Origin: Candidatus Omnitrophota bacterium
GTDB taxonomy: Bacteria > Omnitrophota > Gorgyraeia > Zapsychrales > Fredricksoniimonadaceae
Assembly: GCA_903861305.1 (NCBI GenBank)
Contig: CAIOTT010000065.1
Span: 1-47,193, forward strand
Direction: 5' to 3'
Length of the DNA stretch: 47,193 bases
In this document: positions 1 to 6,702 of the stretch, piece by piece
Layout of the letters: each line of letters begins with the position of its first letter
Numbering within the stretch: the first letter of the stretch is position 1
Translations under genes and position numbers: made by a program
The notes under the pieces: model-generated
Seen by the model: the letters and a program-made list of their open reading frames with translations, nothing else
Told to the model about the DNA's origin: nothing
Database searches by the model: none

Positions 1-7
1 AGTCCCA

Positions 8-102
8 CTATCTCTAGTGAGTTGGTCGTGAATAGAAATCTATAAAGACATCGTTCACGCACTGTTTGGTTTCAAATATATATTTTGATCTGTGGACGGG
101 AT
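8..102 (+). promoter_or_regulatory. Structured 5' leader, first domain (leader 1)
   Basis: Non-coding leader upstream of the porin/ABC operon. Positions 10-31 match 16032-16053 upstream of the APC permease at 19 of 22 bases, with the shared blocks ATCTCTA, TGAG and GTCGTGA. A stem can form between GTGAA at 28-32 and TTCAC at 54-58, flanked by AGTG 16-19 and CACT 60-63. An intrinsic terminator follows at once, as expected of an attenuator or riboswitch. The promoter lies before the window. I could not match the motif to any riboswitch class I know. Confidence 0.55.
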
Positions 103-147
103 AACCCGCTGCCTATCGTGAATTTGCCGAGGGGTAGTGGGTTTTTT
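103..147 (+). terminator. Intrinsic terminator in leader 1 (first)
   Basis: AACCCGCTGCC at 103-113 pairs over 11 bp, with two G-U wobbles, with GGTAGTGGGTT at 133-143, and a T run to 147 follows. It sits inside the leader, upstream of the next hairpins and the porin, so it is probably conditional. A second small hairpin with no T run (151-172, TGGATTTTGC/GCAAGATCCA) follows. Confidence 0.7.
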
Positions 148-196
148 ACTTGGATTTTGCTACGCAAGATCCACCGCGCAGCGGTCATGAACGGAA

Positions 197-247
197 GCGG
201 GGACATGTACCAAATTCGTCCTTTGAATTTGGTACGTGTCCACGGAT
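197..247. repeat. REP-like palindromic element, copy 1
   Basis: Near-perfect palindrome beginning GCGGGGACATGTACC and ending GGTACGTGTCCACGGAT. The arms run from about 199-217 and 225-243 around a TCCTTT-type loop. The same element recurs at 17689-17741 and 21034-21086, and in truncated form at 27038-27080. GGGGACA-type palindromes of this kind are typical of REP elements mobilised by REP-associated tyrosine transposases, but no such transposase is in the window. Here it lies within the leader, between the first domain and the second terminator hairpin. Confidence 0.85.
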
Positions 248-260
248 ACTAATAAAGTAG

Positions 261-334
261 TTAGTTTACCAGATAACTGGAAAGCTAAAGATGCGTTCGG
301 GGTGATCCCGGATGTGTTTTTAGCTTTTTTTTTT
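261..334 (+). promoter_or_regulatory. Anti-terminator hairpin plus terminator in leader 1
   Basis: The hairpin TTAG-TTTA-CCAG-ATAA-CTGG-AAAG-CTAA (261-288) resembles hairpins at 394-429 and 16122-16144. Its 3' strand overlaps the 5' strand of an intrinsic terminator: AAAGCTAAA at 281-289 pairs with TTTAGCTTT at 319-327, and a T run extends to 334. The two structures exclude each other, which is the classic layout of a riboswitch or attenuator expression platform. The leader upstream of 16218 has the same overlap. Confidence 0.65.
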
Positions 335-393
335 GAAATTGAGAAAGCCAGCGGTTAACCGTGGCAATGAAGTGAGCGTTAAACATTAATTGA

Positions 394-435
394 GTGAGCT
401 GACCAGATTCCTGGAAGCGATAGACTCACAGGAGG
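394..435 (+). promoter_or_regulatory. Conserved CCAG/CTGG hairpin next to the porin ribosome-binding site
   Basis: GTGAG 394-398 pairs with CTCAC 425-429 around an inner CCAG-ATTC-CTGG hairpin (403-414). The block GCTGACCAGA..CTGGAAGC nearly repeats GCTGACCAGA..CTGGAGGC at 16123-16143. The hairpin ends one base before the strong Shine-Dalgarno GGAGG (431-435) of the porin gene, so it could modulate translation. Confidence 0.5.
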
Positions 436-442
436 AGAAAAA

Positions 443-1846
443 ATGAGAGTTTTATTGGTTTCCGGGTTGGTCGTATTAAGTTTATTGTTTTTGGTACCTG
501 TCTCAAGGGCGCAGGGCCTCGATGTGGACGCCTTGAGAAAGGAACTGCAGCAACTGAGGGACGAGGTGAAAGGATTAAAGGATGAGCTGAAAGTTGTAAA
601 GGAGCAGAAACAGGCCGTTGCGGCCGCACCTGCTTCCGCAGCTGCACAAGGAACTGTCACGCGGGATGAACTGGCGGGTGTGCGTGGTGAGGTTGAAACG
701 CTGCGCGATGACTGGAAGCGGAGTTTTGAACGCAACACAGCCCAGGCGAGTCGCGCACTTTCATTGAGCGGACTTGTCCAGACGCGCTTCAGCTCAAAGG
801 ATGACGGCGCCAACAACACCAACGGCTTCTCGATACCCCTGCTTCAACTTGGCTTTTCGGGAAGTTTGAAGAAGGATTACGAGGATGGCAAGAACCTCGA
901 TTACCTGGTGAGTTTGTACAGCAATACAACGGCGGATTCCTATCGTGTCGCGCCGCAGGATGTTTTCATCAACTACAACGTCCTGTCAACGCTTGACGCG
1001 GAATCACCCAGGCTGTCTATCACGACCGGTCAGCAGAAAAAGCCGTTCGGCCGCGATCCTCAAACTACGGAAGAATACAAGCCAACCATCAGCCTGGCGC
1101 AGTTTGACTCGAACCTTGGTTTGAGCGCTAGGGATATCGGTGTCGTTGTGAAAGGTGACCTGCTTCCCATCAATGACTACGGTTACAATTATCGCGTCCC
1201 GCTGCTCGAATATTCTCTCGGCGTGCTCAACGGGGCCGGGCAGAACGTTGCTGATAATAATAAATCAAAGGATTACGTGGGCCGCCTGGTGTTGAACGCG
1301 CCGGTGGATTACAACTCGGTATTCCGGGGCTTGTCCATAGGTGGTTCTGTTTATGAAGGGCAACAGCCCCGCACCGCCACGCTTTCCGGTGTGTCTGTCA
1401 TACGCGGCCAGGGAGCGAAAGAAAGGATCGGGGCGGATATCGGGTATGTTCGCACGCCTGTCGGGTTTACGGCGGAGTACGCGCAGGGATATGACGAGAT
1501 CCTCGGGGGGACTTCGGCGGCTCCGACAGAGCGCAGTATCAGGAGCCATGGTTACGCCGGAACTGTTTTCTATAACTTTGGACAGCAATTCCTCAAGGCT
1601 TCAAGGACACAGAGCCGTTACGACGACTGGTTCCCCAGGACGTACCAGCCGTTCATTCGCTATGACCACTGGGATCCGAACACCAATATTTCCAATGACG
1701 CATCGGATGTTTACACGCTGGGTTTCAACTGGTTCTTCGCCCAGACGACGAAATTGCAGTTGAACTATAACATCAAACAAACGCGCTCGGCTGCCAACGC
1801 ACCGGACAGTAATGAATTACTGGCGCAATTCCAATATGGATTCTGA
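443..1846 (+). CDS. Outer-membrane porin (OprO/OprP-like)
   Basis: 467 aa. A Sec signal peptide (about residues 1-23, ending SRA) is followed by a heptad-like coiled-coil stretch (about 26-57, LRKELQQLRDEV...), which is common in trimeric porins. The rest is rich in alternating aromatic and polar residues typical of beta strands and ends in QFQYGF, the C-terminal Phe expected of an outer-membrane barrel. The fold is most like the phosphate-selective porin O/P family (PF07396), but substrate cannot be inferred from that name. It is the first gene of the locus and has GGAGG eight bases before ATG. It probably lets the substrate of the downstream SsuA-type transporter cross the outer membrane. 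Confidence 0.85.
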   Translation: MRVLLVSGLVVLSLLFLVPVSRAQGLDVDALRKELQQLRDEVKGLKDELKVVKEQKQAVAAAPASAAAQGTVTRDELAGVRGEVETLRDDWKRSFERNTAQASRALSLSGLVQTRFSSKDDGANNTNGFSIPLLQLGFSGSLKKDYEDGKNLDYLVSLYSNTTADSYRVAPQDVFINYNVLSTLDAESPRLSITTGQQKKPFGRDPQTTEEYKPTISLAQFDSNLGLSARDIGVVVKGDLLPINDYGYNYRVPLLEYSLGVLNGAGQNVADNNKSKDYVGRLVLNAPVDYNSVFRGLSIGGSVYEGQQPRTATLSGVSVIRGQGAKERIGADIGYVRTPVGFTAEYAQGYDEILGGTSAAPTERSIRSHGYAGTVFYNFGQQFLKASRTQSRYDDWFPRTYQPFIRYDHWDPNTNISNDASDVYTLGFNWFFAQTTKLQLNYNIKQTRSAANAPDSNELLAQFQYGF

Positions 1847-1867
1847 TAAGACAAGGAGAAATATCAT

Positions 1868-2944
1868 ATGAAAAGGTTATGGAGTGTTGTATTCGGAGTT
1901 TTGTTCCTGGGAGTTGCCGTAGCGACGTCAGCCACAGCGGCTGACGCGAAAAAACCGGCCGTGATCCGCATCGGCACCGCGTTCACCGCGGGGAACAGCC
2001 GCCCGTTCTCGCTGCAGACGATCGGCGTGCTTCACCAGCAGGGTCTTCTTGAGGAAGAATTCAAGAAGGACGGGATCAAGATCGAGTGGGTATTCTTCAA
2101 AGGCGTGAGCCCTGCCGTGAACGAAGCGTTCGCCAACGACACGATCGATATTGGCGCGACCAGTGAACTCGGCGCGATCATCGCTAAAGCAGGCGGGCTC
2201 AAGATCAAGCTGATCGCCAGCGGCAGCACGCGCGGCAATTCCTACCTGGCGGTCCCCATTGATTCTCCCGCTGAAAAGGTGGAGGACCTCAAGGGGGCGA
2301 AGCTGGCAACGAGCAATGCGACGAACTTCCAGCTGGCGTTCGAACGGATCCTGCAGTTGAAGGGCCTGACGCACAAGGATTTCAAGGCCTATAACCTCGG
2401 GCCGGCGGATGGTGTCGCGGCGCTTGCGTCAAAGGACATCAACGGGGCTGTTTACGGGACCCAGCTTTTCGCGCCCCGCCGTCTGGGGCTGGTCAAGATC
2501 ATATATTCGACGCGGGATGATTTCCCGGATAAATGGAAATCTTTCAGCGGTATCTTTGTGACGGAAAAGTTCGCGAAAGACTATCCCGAGGTCACGGAGC
2601 GTTTCCTGAAGGTGTTCGCGAAGGCTGCCAGGTGGGCGTCGGATGAGAATAACCGTGAGGCGTATTTCCTTGCCCAGGCCAAGACCGGGACACCCGTGAA
2701 TGATATCCGCGAGGACGCAGAAGGGACCCTCTTAAGTGTCAAGAACACCCCGTTGATCGACGATTTCGTGATCGGTCATTTCCGGGATACGATCCAGTTC
2801 GCCCTGGAGCGCGGGTTGATCCGTAAGGCATTTGATGTTAACAGCTTCATTGACGCTTCATTCCTGGAAGCGGCGTTGAAGGACGAGGGGCTTGAGCATT
2901 TCTGGTCCAAGTATGATGCCGAAGGTAAAGAAACGTCGAAATAA
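1868..2944 (+). CDS. ABC transporter periplasmic binding protein, SsuA/TauA/NrtA superfamily
   Basis: 358 aa. A signal peptide (about 1-24, MKRLWSVVFGVLFLG...ATA) precedes an SsuA/THI5-like two-lobed domain. Typical features are IRIGTAFTAGN at the first strand, QQGLLEEEFKKDGIKIEWVFF, ANDTIDIGATSELGAI, SPAEKVEDLKGAKLAT and AAVxGTQLFAPRR-like segments. The family binds sulfonates, taurine, nitrate or thiamine precursors, so the ligand is open. Neighbouring sulfur genes favour an organosulfur ligand. It follows the porin by 21 bp with an AAGGAG ribosome-binding site. Its membrane and ATPase partners are probably encoded at 6703-10237. Confidence 0.88.
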   Translation: MKRLWSVVFGVLFLGVAVATSATAADAKKPAVIRIGTAFTAGNSRPFSLQTIGVLHQQGLLEEEFKKDGIKIEWVFFKGVSPAVNEAFANDTIDIGATSELGAIIAKAGGLKIKLIASGSTRGNSYLAVPIDSPAEKVEDLKGAKLATSNATNFQLAFERILQLKGLTHKDFKAYNLGPADGVAALASKDINGAVYGTQLFAPRRLGLVKIIYSTRDDFPDKWKSFSGIFVTEKFAKDYPEVTERFLKVFAKAARWASDENNREAYFLAQAKTGTPVNDIREDAEGTLLSVKNTPLIDDFVIGHFRDTIQFALERGLIRKAFDVNSFIDASFLEAALKDEGLEHFWSKYDAEGKETSK

Positions 2945-2965
2945 GGATCTAAGAAAGGGATCATC

Positions 2966-3742
2966 ATGAGCGCATTATTATCGCAAGACATCAATTATGA
3001 CGCGATCAAGGACCCGCAGATCGTGACGCTTCTCAAAGGGTTAAAACACCGGCGCTTCAACGCGTACTACGCGCCGGACGCGGCAGCCGCCCGCAAGATC
3101 GTCCTGGAATTGGTCCCGGCGGATGTGAAGGTCGGCACCGGGGATTCGACCTCGGCCACGCAGCTCGGGATCGCGGATGCGCTGAAAGAAAGGGGCACCG
3201 TTGTTTACGACGCCCACAGGCGCGGCAACTCGTGGGATGACACGCACCGTTTCAGCGCGCTTTCCTACAGCCCGGACTGCCGGTATTTCCTGACGGGGAC
3301 CAACGTGGTGACCCAGGATGGCCGTCTGGTCAATGTCGACGCGGTGGGCAATCGTGTCGCCGGCATGTTTTACGGGCATGAGCACTCTGTCCTGATCATC
3401 AGCCGCAACAAGATCGTCAAGGACCTCGACGCTGCTTTTCACAGGATCCGCACACAGATATCGCCCCAGCACGTGAAGATCCGCAGCACGGACCTGGGCG
3501 GCCGCCCGTTCAAGACGGGATGCGTCAAGACCGGGGTGTGCGTGGATTGCCAGGGTGAGGACCGTACCTGCAATGTGTTCACGGTCATTGAAGGAAAGCC
3601 CAAGCGGACAACGGTGCATGTTGTTGTCGTTGACCTTGATATCGGGCTGGGCTGGGACCCGTCGTGGCCCCAGGAACGGATCCAGAAGATCATCGACGGG
3701 TACAAGTCACTGGTCTGGATCCCGCCGCAATTGAAGAACTGA
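2966..3742 (+). CDS. LUD-domain protein with a Cys-rich C-terminal motif
   Basis: 258 aa, cytoplasmic. It resembles the LUD (DUF162, LutB/LutC-type) domain: AAARKIVLELVPADVKVGTGDSTS is the glycine-rich start of the domain, followed by TGTNVVTQDGRLVNVDAVGNRVAG, the hallmark segment of the family. The C-terminal part adds C186-x5-C192-x2-C195-x6-C202, a spacing that could hold an Fe-S cluster or zinc. LUD proteins take part in lactate oxidation and other poorly known redox reactions, but no LutA or LutB partner is nearby. It lies in an apparent operon 21 bp after the binding protein. The function in this locus is unknown. Confidence 0.8.
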   Translation: MSALLSQDINYDAIKDPQIVTLLKGLKHRRFNAYYAPDAAAARKIVLELVPADVKVGTGDSTSATQLGIADALKERGTVVYDAHRRGNSWDDTHRFSALSYSPDCRYFLTGTNVVTQDGRLVNVDAVGNRVAGMFYGHEHSVLIISRNKIVKDLDAAFHRIRTQISPQHVKIRSTDLGGRPFKTGCVKTGVCVDCQGEDRTCNVFTVIEGKPKRTTVHVVVVDLDIGLGWDPSWPQERIQKIIDGYKSLVWIPPQLKN

Positions 3743-3755
3743 AGTGAAATGAATA

Positions 3756-3794
3756 CAGCGCTCCGCGGGGCTGCGCAGGCGCCGCGGAGCGCTG
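3756..3794 (+). other. 13-bp perfect GC-rich intercistronic hairpin
   Basis: CAGCGCTCCGCGG at 3756-3768 and CCGCGGAGCGCTG at 3782-3794 form a perfect stem around a 13-base loop. No T run follows, so it is not a good intrinsic terminator. It separates the porin/binding-protein/LUD segment from the radical-SAM/desulfinase segment and could protect the upstream mRNA 3' end or slow transcription. Confidence 0.65.
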
Positions 3795-3830
3795 GAACCT
3801 TCCGGTATAAGAACATGAGGAAAATTTCAT

Positions 3831-5081
3831 ATGGCGGCTGATCGTGTGCTGGAAATAGACAGGCTGGGGCGTAAATATCCCGATGTGCCGAGGTTCATTA
3901 TCCTCAAGCTTGACCTTTTGCGCCGCGGGGCACGGTTGACCTCCCGGGCTCTTGATGCCGTGCAGAATGATGAATATCGCTTCGGCCCGATGCTGATCTT
4001 TTTTAAAAACGGCGGCAGCAAAAAAACGGACCGTTCCAATCCAGGGTCCATGTTGTTGCGTGACGGCACAACGGCGCCGGTGTCGTTTGAAGAGTATTTC
4101 GAAGATCCTTACCGGGTGGACTACACGAGCGGGAAGTTCATTCTTTACGACGGCCGTGTGCGGGTGGATGAGGTGGATTTCACGCCGCGCCCGAAATATT
4201 ACGGCCATCTCACCACGAGCGGCATCCCCATGGAGTCGATCGCCAGCGCCCGCGCCCAGCGGCTGATCATTTGCGCGTACCGGCATTGCCATCTATGGGA
4301 TACGGGCGACCAGTGCAAATATTGCGCGTTCTTTACCGACCTGAAAGCCTCGCGCCCGGCCTTTGACACGCCGCTGCGCCGGGGTGTGGACCCGGAAGAT
4401 ATTTATGAGACAGTACGTGAAGTCCTCAAGGAGCCGGGGCGCATCTCCGAGATCTACCTGACCGCGGGCATGGATTACCGCGGAGAGCATTTCTTTGATG
4501 AGGAAGTGGAGCGGTATATCAGGATCCTGCAGGCGATCGGCCGGAATTTCAAGGGCCGTTTTTCCAGCCAGATCATGGCGCCGGCGTATTCCAAAGCCCA
4601 GCTGACCCGGCTTTACCGGGAAACGGGTTTGACATCGTATTGTCCCAATATCGAGGTCTGGGATGAGCGTTTGTTCGGGTGGATCTGCCCCGGCAAGAAT
4701 AAATGGCCGGGGCGCAAGGAGTGGATCAAAAGGACACTGGATGCCGTCGATATTTTCGGCAAGGGCAATGTTTACACCCAGGTCGTCGCCGGGGTGGAAC
4801 TGGCCAGGCCCCACGGCTTCAAGACGGTTGACGCAGCGCTGCGCTCGAACCTTGAAGCTTGTGAATTTTTCGCCAAACGCGGCGTTATCTTTTTAAGCAC
4901 GGTCTGGCGGATGAATCCCGCTTCGGCTCTCGCCGGGCAGAAGAATCCGCCGCTGGAGTACATTATCCGGCTGTCGAAAGGCCTTTATGACATACGCAAG
5001 GCTTACGGCCTCAGTTCAGATAATGACGATTATAAGCACTGCGGCAATCACGCTGATGCTGACCTGGAAAGGATCGATTGA
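3831..5081 (+). CDS. Radical-SAM enzyme with atypical cluster motif
   Basis: 416 aa, cytoplasmic. The cluster region reads C148-x4-C153-x8-C162-x2-C165 (CAYRHCHLWDTGDQCKYCAF). This is unlike the canonical CX3CX2C and closer to the long-spacer motif of Elp3-type enzymes. Later segments fit a TIM barrel: EIYLTAGMD, SQIMAP, SYCPNIEVWDERLF and NVYTQVVAGVEL. The first 145 residues form an extra N-terminal region I do not recognise. The end overlaps the next gene, so the two are translationally linked. Placed between a transporter and a DszB-like desulfinase, it may activate or modify the imported organosulfur compound. The reaction is unknown. Confidence 0.8.
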   Translation: MAADRVLEIDRLGRKYPDVPRFIILKLDLLRRGARLTSRALDAVQNDEYRFGPMLIFFKNGGSKKTDRSNPGSMLLRDGTTAPVSFEEYFEDPYRVDYTSGKFILYDGRVRVDEVDFTPRPKYYGHLTTSGIPMESIASARAQRLIICAYRHCHLWDTGDQCKYCAFFTDLKASRPAFDTPLRRGVDPEDIYETVREVLKEPGRISEIYLTAGMDYRGEHFFDEEVERYIRILQAIGRNFKGRFSSQIMAPAYSKAQLTRLYRETGLTSYCPNIEVWDERLFGWICPGKNKWPGRKEWIKRTLDAVDIFGKGNVYTQVVAGVELARPHGFKTVDAALRSNLEACEFFAKRGVIFLSTVWRMNPASALAGQKNPPLEYIIRLSKGLYDIRKAYGLSSDNDDYKHCGNHADADLERID

Positions 5082-5083
5082 GT

Positions 5084-5581
5084 ATGGGGCATAATAAAAG
5101 GACAGCTGTGCTGACAGCGGGGATCGTGAGCTTGTTGAAGGACAAGAGTGCCATTAAGGTCGCAGGCACTTTGAACGCGGATGGTTCACCCTATATCGCG
5201 GCCAACGATTCGCTGTCAACGCTCGACGGCCAAACGCTGATCCTGTCCGAGGCGCTGGAAAAGTCGGTCAGCAACAGGAACCTGGTGCGCGGGATCTGGT
5301 TCGACAAGCCCGTTTCATTCCATGTGGCGCGGGGTGATGAGGCATATTACATCCAGGCTAAGGTTTACCGGTGTTTGATCGCGGGAAAACTGTTCGAGCA
5401 GATGCTCTTGCGTAAAAGGGCTGAGGAGGGGGCGGACGCGGACATTTCGCTTGTATGGGAATTCATTCCTGTTTCGGTCGAGGAGGTATCCGCGAAGGTC
5501 TTGAGAAAAGAACAGGAAGCGCGGCATCCGTATTTTGACAGGCATTTGGATCGGGCAAGTATAAGGACCGCAAACAATTGA
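5084..5581 (+). CDS. Pyridoxamine-5'-phosphate-oxidase-like FMN-binding protein
   Basis: 165 aa from ATG 5084; a TTG at 5078 that overlaps the preceding stop is an alternative start. The split-barrel pattern is clear: SLLKDKSAIKVAGTLNADGSPYIAAND (N-terminal strands), LILSEALEKSVSNRNL (the usual FMN phosphate region) and KPVSFHVARGDEAYYIQAKVYRC. Small proteins of this fold bind FMN or F420 and often act as flavin reductases or oxidoreductases. It lies between the radical-SAM gene and the desulfinase-like gene, with a 12-bp gap to the latter, so a redox role in the same pathway is likely. Confidence 0.78.
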   Translation: MGHNKRTAVLTAGIVSLLKDKSAIKVAGTLNADGSPYIAANDSLSTLDGQTLILSEALEKSVSNRNLVRGIWFDKPVSFHVARGDEAYYIQAKVYRCLIAGKLFEQMLLRKRAEEGADADISLVWEFIPVSVEEVSAKVLRKEQEARHPYFDRHLDRASIRTANN

Positions 5582-5593
5582 AGGAGGCTTACC

Positions 5594-6682
5594 ATGAGTG
5601 CGATCGCAAAGAGATCAAAGAAGGTCAGCAAGGCGAAGACGGGCAAGAGAACAAAAGAGATCTTTTATACCATTTGCCCTGTGCAGGTGGCGTCGCATGT
5701 GGCCGTCGAAAAAGGCTGGCTGGATGAGGCGTTCAAGAAGGTTGGCGTCAAGCCGCGTTTCCTGCGCGCCTTGTCCAAGGACCAGTGGCTGCCGCATTTC
5801 ACGCACCGGCGCCCTGAGCTATTCCGCGACGGGGGGAACATTCCTCCTATCTGGGCCAGGTCGGAAGGTGTGGATACAAAACTGATCGGGCTGACCTTTG
5901 CCGGAACGGGCGGCAAGATCGTCGTCAAGGTCGGTTCAGGCATCCGCTCGATCAGGGACCTCAGCGGCAAAAAGATAGGGCTGTCACTGCGCCGCACCAG
6001 GGACCGGGTGGATTTCGCGCGTGCCACGGCGCATCGCAGCATTCTCCTGGCGCTGGCTTACGCGGGGCTCAGTGAGAGGGATGTCCAGTTGGTCGACATT
6101 CCTGAATTCGAAGCCAAAGAAGGCGATCCTTCCTGGTCTGTACTTTCTTCGGCAGAAACTCCGGTGGAGTTCTGGGGTAAGGGGAAATTGAAGTCGGTTG
6201 CGTGGAATGACGGGAAGGCGCTGCTCGACGGGACGGTGGATGCCGTTTTCTCAGGGCACGGGCGTTCCGCGAAACTCGAGTCTGAAGGCCTTGTGACCAC
6301 CATTGAAGACCTGGGCCGTTATCCCGACTGGACAACGCAGGTGGCCAACACGCCGACCGCGATCACGGTCAATACCGAACTGGCGAAGAGCCATCCCGAG
6401 ATCGTTGTGGCGTGGCTCAAGGCGTCGGTCAAGGCCGGGCAGTGGATCCGCAAGAATCCCGAGGAAGCGGCCAGGATCCTGGCGGAAGTCACTATTCATG
6501 GCTGTGTCCACCATTTGGTCCGGGACCTTGCGACTTACAATTATGTGCCGAACTTGTCTGGGAAAAGTTTGGCCGGCATTGAGGTTGAAAAGGACTTCCT
6601 GCTGGAGCACGGGTATATCAAGAACGATTTCGACGTGCGGGCATGGGCGGATGACAGCTTCTTAAAACTGGCGCTTAAGTGA
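5594..6682 (+). CDS. DszB-like sulfinate desulfinase homologue (SsuA fold, cytoplasmic)
   Basis: 362 aa. It looks like another SsuA-type binding protein but has no signal peptide (the N-terminus is MSAIAKRSKKVSKAK). It keeps the residues that make DszB, 2'-hydroxybiphenyl-2-sulfinate desulfinase, an enzyme. C28 in YTICPV corresponds to DszB Cys27 in YSNCPV. H68 in PHFTHRRPELF corresponds to His60 in VHFTYDQPAYT. R78 lies ten residues later, exactly as Arg70 follows His60, and is followed by DGGNIPP against DszB FGGEIPP. DszB hydrolyses a C-S bond and releases sulfite. The comparison is from memory of the DszB sequence. The substrate here is unknown; an aryl or alkyl sulfinate is an inference. 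An AGGAGG ribosome-binding site precedes ATG. Confidence 0.78.
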   Translation: MSAIAKRSKKVSKAKTGKRTKEIFYTICPVQVASHVAVEKGWLDEAFKKVGVKPRFLRALSKDQWLPHFTHRRPELFRDGGNIPPIWARSEGVDTKLIGLTFAGTGGKIVVKVGSGIRSIRDLSGKKIGLSLRRTRDRVDFARATAHRSILLALAYAGLSERDVQLVDIPEFEAKEGDPSWSVLSSAETPVEFWGKGKLKSVAWNDGKALLDGTVDAVFSGHGRSAKLESEGLVTTIEDLGRYPDWTTQVANTPTAITVNTELAKSHPEIVVAWLKASVKAGQWIRKNPEEAARILAEVTIHGCVHHLVRDLATYNYVPNLSGKSLAGIEVEKDFLLEHGYIKNDFDVRAWADDSFLKLALK

Positions 6683-6702
6683 TCCGCCGTGGATAGGCAA
6701 CG

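Noticed and set aside
1-442. TPP riboswitch, suggested by the SsuA/THI5-like transporter
   Set aside because: The conserved CUGAGA and ACCUGAU..GCGUAGGGA blocks are missing and there are no thiamine genes.
5594-6682. Second periplasmic binding protein of the importer
   Set aside because: There is no signal peptide or lipobox, and the DszB catalytic residues with their spacing are present.
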